From: Steromphala cineraria
Lineage: Eukaryota > Mollusca > Gastropoda > Trochida > Trochidae
Length of the DNA stretch: 64,000 nt
Reading direction: 5' to 3'
NCBI GenBank assembly: GCA_916613615.1
Contig: OU744726.1
Location: forward strand, 67,352,764 to 67,416,763
Part shown: in pieces, positions 56,723 through 64,000 of the stretch
Layout: each line of letters opens with the position of its first letter
Numbering within the stretch: position 1 is the stretch's first letter
Made by a program: the position numbers and the translations under genes
The notes under the pieces: generated by a model
Database searches by the model: none
Told to the model about the DNA's origin: nothing
What the model saw: only the letters and a program-made list of their open reading frames with translations

Positions 56723-57467
56723 GCTCATCAGGCTTTATATGGATTTTGCTTTAGGGTGTGGCCAATGTGGTTTCCACTTAGTCACTGAGGGGCCACGGTG
56801 ACAGGGTCACCAAATGTACAATTTAAAACCCTCCTTATCTAACTTAAGAGTCTGTAGACAAGGCTTCAGCTTTCTAGGCCTTACGTTTCTGAAGAAAAAG
56901 CTGAAAATAGGTTTTTAGGGCATGGTCTCTGTTTTAAAGGTGCGTGCCCTGAGGCCCTTATTAGCGGCCACAGGCCCACAATGGCTATAAATTACAATCC
57001 TCACTAGTCATGGAGTCTGCAAACAAAGTTTCACCTTTCTAGGCCTTATGCATCTGGAGAAGAAGAGGAAAATAGGTTTTTAGGGCGTGGTCACTGTGGC
57101 CCTTATTAAGATCCATGGAGCCACCAAAGCTATAAATTATAATCCTCACTAGACAAGGAGTCTGTACACAACGTTTCAGCTTTCTAGGCCTCATGGTTCT
57201 GGAGAAGAAGATGAAAATAGGTTTTTAGGGCGTGGCACAAGATTTCAGCTTTCCACACCTTATTAGGAGCAACAGGGTCACCAAAGTTACAGTTTTTAAT
57301 CCTCATTAGTCAAGCAGTTTGTAAACAAAGTTTCAGCTTTCTATGCCTTACGCTTCTGAAGAAATAAAATGTACAAAGTTAACGGAAGGATGGACGGATG
57401 GACCGACCGACGCAGGACACATGCCCTGCCATAAGCCCATCAGGCTTTGCAGGCCTGATGAGCTAAA
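56723..57467 (+). mobile_element. F2 HINE-like element, copy 3, both ends present
   Basis: Left end GCTCATCAGGC (56723-56733) is the reverse complement of the right end GCCTGATGAGC (57453-57463). About four diverged core units of 140-150 bp (each with GCTTTCTAGGCCT and GAAAATAGGTTTTTAGGG), then GGATGGACGGATGGACCGAC and the 3' hairpin ATCAGGCTTTGCAGGCCTGAT. Gives the clearest view of both F2 ends. Confidence 0.8.
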
Positions 57468-57805
57468 AATATATTTTTTAAAATCAGATTTGCATACTCT
57501 GGAAACATTTATAAAAGAGCATATTTGTTGTACTGCACAAGCCTTTGCAAGCATATCTTGCTCATAATATACAGAAATTGACTATGTCCTTGAATTTGTG
57601 ACAGGGAGTTTATCACAGATGAGGATATCAATTAAGTTGTCTACGGTATATATTACAATATAATATTTAGTACGTATAAATCCTTCTGCAGTATGCAGTA
57701 TTCAGTAACTAGAGCAAATAGTGTGTGTCTACTACCTCCAGCTATAAGAACCCAATTATAGGCTTAGTCCACATATTAGGAGAGCCTATCTCCTGAACTT
57801 TGACC
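57468..57805. other. A+T-rich DNA, nothing recognised
   Basis: No feature recognised. Confidence 0.5.
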
Positions 57806-58760
57806 TTTCTGTCAGGTAAGAAGGCCCCGCCCTTCTCATGTTCGTTACAGGTATGTACTCGCTATCTGATCTCAGGTGAGAATGTTTCGCTCAGGTACTG
57901 GCATCGCCTACAAGTATATCTGATACACTGATATTTGCTAGTAGCGCAATTGAAAATATCCCGGAGTCCTAAATCTTCTATAGGCTAAGGTGAACATACA
58001 AGAAAAATTCCATAGTACGCACCTTATAAATCCCGACTGTTCTAGAATTTACTACAGGTAAATCTATATAGTTACTGATACCTGTATTATACGCACCTGT
58101 AAATAAACCTACATAATGAAATGTAATGAAAGGTAAACCTAAAAACATTCACTTTTACTTAGGAAAACAATCTTAACATACACCAATGCATGCAAGGTAC
58201 TTCTCTAAGAACATACCTGTGTATTGAAAGCTACTTCAGGTATATCTAAATAGACACAAATACATGCACGTGAATATAGATATAACTAGCAGTAGATCAA
58301 TGAATATATTATCTAACCAAATCAATATTCACACCTTAATATACATACCGGTATATATATACTCAGCCTATCTGAAAACATACCTCTGTACGAACTATAC
58401 TACATAGATAGATCTATACAAATTAACAAAATATTAACACCTGGCTGCAGTAATATGCTTAGGTACTTTACAGCATCTTCTACAACAGGTATAAATACAC
58501 AGAGACACCTTTCAAGATGCACACCTGAAAAAACCAACATTTATAAAGGATTCCTGGAACAGGTAAAACTTCAGTGTAAATATACAGATCTATATTCTGG
58601 TAAGCAAATACACCACAAAATGTTTGGAAGGGAATGATCAAATAAACAATCTGAAATATAATCTCTCTAGATCTGTAACGAAGCCTAAATTAAACACAGG
58701 TATTCAAGGTACAAATTGCCAGGTGTTTTGACAGGTGTTAACTGGTTGAAACATAGAACA
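57806..58760. promoter_or_regulatory. Dense CAGGTA/CACCTG block
   Basis: About 16 CAGGT/ACCTG words (GTCAGGTAAGAAG near 57812, TACAGGTATGTAC near 57848, GCACCTGTAAATA near 58095, AACAGGTAAAACT near 58558, GACAGGTGTTAAC near 58730). Irregular spacing, both orientations, like the 34.4-35.4 kb block. No exons identified. Confidence 0.45.
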
Positions 58761-58871
58761 GTCAAATCTAGAGAGGTATCAGATTTATAAACATACTGGG
58801 GTATTATAAAATTGAAGAATGAAGAAGGCAATACTATGGATATACAACTTCATTACTCAGTGTTGGTGGAG

Positions 58872-59198
58872 ATGGTGAGGTGATGTGATGTGAGCTTTAT
58901 TGACGCTTTCAAGAGTATTTCACTTATATACCAGCTGCTAGTATTATTGCAGGGAGAAAGCCTGCAACACTATTGTGGCTATGCATTGTGGTGATACCTG
59001 CAAGCACCTGCTGGAACTAGCAACCATGGGTGGTACTGCACTGAAATTCAGTATAGCATTGCACCCAAACCTGACTGTGTGTAGAACAGTTCTCTACTGC
59101 AGACAAAGTTGCCGAGCCCCTAGCGAGATTCGAACCACCGACCTCCTGATCCGAAGCCGAAAGCATTAACCAGTAACCACTGCGCTATCCCGCCCCCC
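58872..59198 (-). mobile_element. tRNA-derived SINE, family 1, full length
   Basis: Minus-strand order: head with A-box TAGCGCAGTGG (plus 59178-59188) and B-box GGTTCGAATCT (plus 59126-59136); CAGTAGAGAACTGTTCTACA; a middle with CTGAATTTCAGTGCAG; the conserved core with TAAGTGAAATACTCTTGAAA; and a tail of TCACATCACATCACCTCACC. About 327 bp, the best reference copy of the family in this window. Confidence 0.9.
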
Positions 59199-59440
59199 AG
59201 TTTTGGTGGAGTTTCGACATAAATACTAATGTTGTTTTCAAGGAATATATCATAAAATTTATTAAATATCCCCACAATATCTCTAAATGTTCACAGACCC
59301 TCTTGAAACGCTCACCTATCTATGCAACCTGAACATACCTGGATATATCAGGTAGTTTAGAGCCAAAATGTTGAATACAAAGTTTCTTCTCTAAATTCTA
59401 TAGACTTTCTGTTTCACTCCCAAATGTTTATTTTTCACAA
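59199..59440. other. Spacer with a few CAGGTA words
   Basis: CATACCTGGATATATCAGGT near 59333. Nothing else. Confidence 0.4.
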
Positions 59441-59752
59441 ATGAGTCTTTGTACCACATGGGGAGGAAGTTCAGGTAATTCTGAGTTCTCTTGGCAGAGG
59501 AATTACTTACACAAGGGAGGCAATAACACCAGACTATGTAAATCGTGCAAAAATAACCTCTTGGAAGATGAGTACCATTTTTTGCTTGTGTGTCCTTTTT
59601 ATAATGAACTACGTAAAAAATACCTTAAAGACTTCTATTATGTCCATCCATCTAAAGATAAATTATCGTACTTATTAAACTGTAAAAAATTGGTAGAAAT
59701 ACAAAATCTTGCAATGTTTTTATACCACGCATTTAAAATCAGGAGACAGTAG
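59441..59752 (+). pseudogene. LINE ORF2 C-terminus (zinc-knuckle fragment)
   Basis: A 103-codon frame. Residues 31-59 read RLCKSCKNNLLEDEYHFLLV followed by CPFYNELRK, a C33-x2-C36-x9-H46-x4-C51 knuckle with the EDE.HFLL.CP.Y..LR.KY signature that closes ORF2 of many non-LTR retrotransposons (CR1/jockey-type). The last 45 residues (LNCKKLVEIQ, LAMFLYHAFKIRRQ) also fit that C-terminus. Endonuclease and reverse transcriptase are absent, so the copy is 5'-truncated; the ATG used is just the first in frame and the first dozen residues are probably not LINE-derived. The exact clade is not decided. Confidence 0.75.
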
Positions 59753-59882
59753 TAACACTGAATCACATATAATTATGCTTTTTGTGTAAAACAGATTTAT
59801 ATGATTGTATATTGAACTATGTAATACTATACAATGTACTATAGGCCTGAGGCCTCTGAGTATTGAAATAAAGATTGATTGA
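59753..59882 (+). mobile_element. LINE 3' UTR and tail
   Basis: Follows the ORF2 stop. Contains GGCCTGAGGCCTC (self-complementary, about 59844-59856), an AATAAA at 59867-59872 and a short GATTGATTGA tail, as expected at the 3' end of a LINE with a microsatellite-like tail. Confidence 0.65.
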
Positions 59883-59899
59883 CCAGTGGTTTGTTTTTA

Positions 59900-60170
59900 T
59901 CTTTTTCAACTGAAAACTCTGCCCACCTGGTAAAGCTACCCGTTTAAATCGTTAGTGCAGGGAAACTACCAGGTGTGAAAAAAACCATGCAGGTAAGCAC
60001 GGAAGTTAGTACACCGAGGGAATCACAGATACCTGAGAGATGTTTAAATCTCTATCACCTGAATTCTCAGCCCACCTGGTGGAGTTACCTGTAACTCGTT
60101 ATCACTTGTCATGTAGACACATTGAAACATTATCACAGGTGCATGGGAAACTATTCCTGTCAAGCTTTCT
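59900..60170. promoter_or_regulatory. CAGGTA/CACCTG block next to the LINE tail
   Basis: GCCCACCTGGTAAAGCTACC near 59930 and AGCCCACCTGGTGGAGTTAC near 60069 are two diverged copies of one unit, with CCAGGTGTG, GCAGGTAAGC and CACAGGTGCAT between and after. About eight words in 230 bases. Confidence 0.4.
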
Positions 60171-60330
60171 TGAACAGTGACTGAAGGGGTTTGTCAGAAT
60201 TTCAAATCCAAACTAAAGAGTTTTTTTCAAAACTTTATTTACGCTTTCTTGGAAAACTGTGGCAAACAATCAATCATGGCATAAATGTACAAGTAAAAGG
60301 CATATTAGGCATTGAAGAAAATCAATCAAA
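60171..60330. other. A+T-rich spacer
   Basis: The start of an 84-codon frame (60191-60445) lies here and runs into F3 copy C. Not a gene. Confidence 0.5.
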
Positions 60331-61130
60331 AACTAGATTAGTGTTTGCGGGACACCGCAAAAGCAGAGCAGCCCTGAAACTTTGGGTTTCGCCTTACCCT
60401 GTTCCGCCTTTTATAGGCCTCACCAAATTGGGCATTTTCTCATGACCTTGACCTTTGACCCTCAAGGTCACACAATCAATAAACACATTAAATTGAGTAT
60501 AACATTAATGTAATGAATGAAAGTGTTAAAAGTAAAAATAATCGACCTTGCTGTGACCTTGACCTTCGACAGTTCGTACCCAAAACTTTTCTAAAGTTTT
60601 GATCTTCTCAAGAGATAATATATACAAAATCTAAACTTCATAGCACAAAAACTTTTCGAGTTATCCTGTTAAAAAAGGAATTTTGTAGTGATTTTATAAC
60701 TCGTGACCTTCACATTTGGCTTTGAAAGTGAACATAATAATTCCCCGCAGGTGTAAACATTTAGACATGTTCATGAGTTCTGAAAAGCTTAATGGGATAA
60801 AGTTATACCCAAATTAGGTTAACATTGCAATAACTCATATCTAATGACCTTGACCTTTGACCTTCAAGGTCACACAATTAATGAACACTTTTTATTGAGG
60901 ATATAACAACAATCTTAGTGATTACATAGCTCGTGACCTTGACCTTTGACCTTGAAAGTAAACGTGTCAATCGTTCCCCCGAGGTATGAGTAGTAAGTTA
61001 TGAATAAGAGTTCTGGAAAGCTTAGTGGAAAAATGTTATAGCTAGTTTAACGAGTGCGGCGGCGGCGGCCGCGACGGTGGAAACTTCACAAATACTGATA
61101 GCAGCCCCGTCCTTAGACCGGGCTGCTAAT
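60331..61130 (+). mobile_element. F3 Helentron-like element, copy C
   Basis: Starts AACTAGATTAGT, has the 5' hairpin TTTGCGG/CCGCAAA, and ends AGCAGCCCCGTCCTTAGACC + GGGCTGCTAAT (one stem mismatch). About 800 bp. Clusters of TGACCTTGACCTTTGACC and AAGGTCACACAAT as in the other copies; a GCGGCGGCGGCCGCGACGG run precedes the 3' hairpin. Confidence 0.75.
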
Positions 61131-61848
61131 TACAATGAATATGATCTTGACAGGAACAGAGCATACACATTTGACCATTAGATTCAGGACAGTGGAAGCT
61201 TGATAGCATTTCTCAATTTTTTCTGGGCTTTTAGTTGATTTCCACGCTTTTGAAATCAAAAAAGATTTTAAAATATTTTAAGGGTCATGTGTTCGAACTA
61301 AGGCTTTATGTTCATGAGTAATGATGATAGTTTTACAATATGAAAGGTATTCATCTCAGTTAAAAGAAAAATTTGGTTAAGCAATTACAAAATGAAATTG
61401 TCAGATTATGAAACATTAAAACAGGGATAGGAAAAGGCAGTAAGGCATGGATCATTTTAGCACACCAGATGAAAAAATGACCAATCAAAATATTTAAATT
61501 GTTTGGACTTGAAACAAGCAATTTAAGATGGTTCATTTCAAATTTCAGACTCTACATTCTAACCCAGTAGAATGTTCCCGCCATATGATGGGGGTTATAG
61601 GACTGTCTGAGGTCAACTTTCTGTGTATGGTTGTCTGGAAATGGGAGGTGGAAATGGTGTTCAGTTGGTGACCAAATTAAACGACATGTCGTAGGAAACA
61701 TTGTAATTTGTTAAGATATCATCTCAAACAGTGATAATTTATCAACCAGGATAGTCATACAAACATTTTTACCTAAATGTATAAATAGTCAATTAAATGA
61801 GAAGTTTCAAAATCAATTTGATTCTGTTTTTTATTTAACTACCGTAAG
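61131..61848. other. A+T-rich DNA, nothing recognised
   Basis: No feature recognised. Confidence 0.5.
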
Positions 61849-62056
61849 TGAGGTGATCTCTGGTTTACCGACGCTGTCAATAGTATTTCACTTATATCAC
61901 AGCTGCTAGCATAACTGCAGGGAGAAACCTGCAACACCATTGTGGTTATGCATTGTGGTGAAACCTGTTGAAACTCAGTGTAGCATTGAATCCAACCTGA
62001 CTGCGTGTAGAACAGTTCTCTACTGGCAAAGTTGCAGAGACCCTGGCAGATTCGAA
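61849..62056 (-). mobile_element. tRNA-derived SINE, family 1, head truncated
   Basis: Contains the core (TAGTATTTCACTTATATCAC, GCAGGGAGAAACCTGCAACA) and GTGTAGAACAGTTCTCTACT, reaching the B-box region (GCAGATTCGAATAT) but lacking the A-box. Tail on the minus strand GATCACCTCACTT. The 74-codon minus-strand frame 61839-62063 is not a gene. Confidence 0.8.
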
Positions 62057-64000
62057 TATTCAAGTTATGAAATCAACATTTAGGAAGAAATCTTCACAAC
62101 AATGGTGACATGTCAAAATGACCGGTGATAGTCTTATCTTTGACATACTCTTCTCACTACAAATAGAAATGTTAACATACTTTGACTTTCTCATTCATCA
62201 GAGAAGCTAATAAATAGATTGCTCAGCTATGTAGGTGAATTGTTGACATTTTCTGATGAATCAGGAAATGCATTGGGTTTTCTCTCATTTTCATCAAATC
62301 AAGTAAGGAATTAGAAATAATAAACAAAACTAGTCTTATTTTTCTAGTTTCAGTACAGTACAAATTGTCATTATGATTATGTATACGGTAACATATCATT
62401 ATATAATGTAGTTTTATTTCATAGATAAGACCGATACATTTATTTTTATTCCTATTGGCATTATCTTTGTCTTGTAAAAATGTTATTGTTTAAAGTAGGG
62501 ATATTTATCCTATCAATCTATTAATACTTGATTTTGAGAATCAATTACTGGATCATATATATATATATCATATATCATTGACTTTGCAAACATTTTAAAA
62601 ATGTATTTTCGTTCATTACATAAAGATATGATTAATCCAATATCTTTTGTGATAAAAAACATTATATATAAAATTTCGAAATGCATTATGGTATGTATGT
62701 TGAACTATGTTCCAACACAATAAGTTTATGCTCTTCACCCAGACCAAAAGTTTTGTTGGGATTTACGGCGCTTCATTCACTTTCGATTCTAGATGAGTTT
62801 TCTATTTCCAAACATAATGTTATTTGAATTTTCGGTCGATGTTTCCTTAAATTTGACCTCGATATATTTATGTTTTCTTTAGTGTGAGACAACGGGAGAT
62901 ATCTTTCAACTTTTCTTGATCAGATCTTGTAGTAAACCCCTGTTTAAACTATAATAATGACTTTAGAATAAACCTTACCTTTCGCCGACCCCAGTTTTCG
63001 CGGCAAATTTAATCAGCATGTGTTTCTAAAAACTGATTTAGCCAAATTTTAGGCTTTCTGGTACATGACATTCAGTTTAAAACTTCCAGTATTTCTCTGT
63101 TTATGATTCATCTATCTTGAGTTGATCATTAATTCAGGTAATTTTACCCGATGCCGTTTTATTCACCCTTCCAACTTCGTAAGATGTTCTGTGATCACCA
63201 CATGAGGCAGCAGTCACGTGACCTTGTTCTTCTGGCTGTTCTTTTCACCTCCCCTCGTTCTGAAACTGCCTTTCGAGTATTTTTAGCTTTACCATGTTCA
63301 TGATAGCGGGATTTTCATGTGAAAAAATACAGAATAGGCAGAGCATTTAAAAGTGAAAAAATAATGACGTTGCGAAGAAAGACAATTATTCTGAAGCATC
63401 GCTACACTAGTAATTGGAGTAAATATGTATTTGTTGATTTTAGTCAAGTGAAACATTCACTATTTAAAATGGTGCCATACTATCATTTATATTAGTGTGA
63501 AATACTATTTCCACTTATATCAATCGGCATCAGATTATATAACCGAAGTCAATTTGTTCAAGTCAAGTTCTATTTCATAAAATGGCTTATGACGTATGAA
63601 CATAATGGAATATTTTTCAACAAAATACTCCGACTCTGTAGGCTACATGTTTTCATGGATCGCGTTTCGGAAACATTTAATAATATTTTTGTATTGGAAT
63701 TAAATAAGATTAGATTAGAATAATTAGTTCCAAAGAATTATTGGTTAGAAAATGGCACAAGAGAATAACGAACCAATGTTCTTGCTGGTTTAATGAGCGA
63801 GACAGACTTGGAGTGTATTGTCTCCATGTGAATGGGCACGTGTCACGTGTGTTCCCCAACTAAGACCATACCCCACTGCTCTAAAAATGGCATACGGGTC
63901 TATTTACCGGTACTCGTATTGCTGTGTTTAATTAGTTGTGCTTCAGAATAATTGTCTTTCTTCGCTCGTGTGATGCATGTGTCAGCAAGCAAAGTGTATT
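62057..64000. other. Unique DNA; E-box words near the right end, no gene recognised
   Basis: A+T-rich to about 62.9 kb, including a short AT run near 62550-62575. The 63.15-63.3 kb part is less A+T-rich and carries the perfect palindrome GTCACGTGAC (63213-63222); GGGCACGTGTCACGTGTG at about 63835-63852 has two more CACGTG boxes. These could belong to a promoter just outside the window. No coding frame of note. Confidence 0.4.

Overview
The window looks like non-coding DNA from an invertebrate animal genome, most likely a mollusc and probably a bivalve. It is strongly A+T rich, has no operon-like gene packing, and is full of short non-autonomous transposons and tandem repeats. The bivalve assignment is an inference from repeat types: tRNA-derived SINEs with a pentanucleotide tail, and HINE/'pearl'-like elements (non-autonomous Helentron relatives) made of about 150-170 bp tandem cores, an ACGG-type microsatellite and a terminal hairpin. 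No multi-exon gene, rRNA, intact tRNA or CRISPR array was recognised. Nearly all open frames of 60-235 codons are chance frames or lie inside tandem repeats or transposons. The one protein remnant recognised is the C-terminal zinc knuckle of a 5'-truncated LINE near 59.44-59.75 kb. The window is either a gene desert or the inside of a very large intron.

Layout. 0-3.6 kb: a 170-bp-core element at the left edge, a CAGGTA/CACCTG-rich block, and a GGTGA satellite that runs straight into a SINE relic. 5.2-9 kb: a TA-flanked MITE, then a G-rich diverged tandem array ending in a 20-G run. 10.9-18.5 kb: a SINE, a small core element, the first of three elements packed with TGACCT/AGGTCA half-sites (F3), two elements of a second family (F2), a near-perfect 47-bp palindrome and a 31-bp minisatellite. 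20-28.4 kb: a family of TTAA-flanked MITEs, one apparently split by a 1.7 kb insertion that itself carries a complete MITE, then the second F3 element and another SINE. 30.7-37.2 kb: two pogo/Tigger-like MITEs in opposite orientation, a second SINE family, C-rich low-complexity DNA, a dense CAGGTA block, and a cluster of palindromes with three perfect TGACGTCA sites. 38.6-47.2 kb: a mosaic of duplicated modules, with two 36-bp tandem arrays, a 2.0 kb insertion whose empty site is preserved in the other copy, two long fold-backs and a 947-bp direct duplication. 47.2-53.3 kb: nothing recognisable. 53.3-64 kb: a Tc1/mariner-like MITE, CpG-containing promoter-like stretches, a third full F2 element, two more CAGGTA blocks, a full-length SINE, the LINE tail, the third F3 element and a last SINE.

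No genes work together here. The most interesting signals are (i) three dispersed F3 elements that each carry many nuclear-receptor-type half-sites, (ii) F2 cores in which each about 146-bp unit contains an imperfect palindrome built from GGGTCA half-sites, (iii) the CRE/palindrome cluster at 36.44-36.58 kb, (iv) homotypic CAGGTA/CACCTG blocks, and (v) insertion histories that can be read from the sequence alone. Element boundaries were read by eye and may be off by a few bases.
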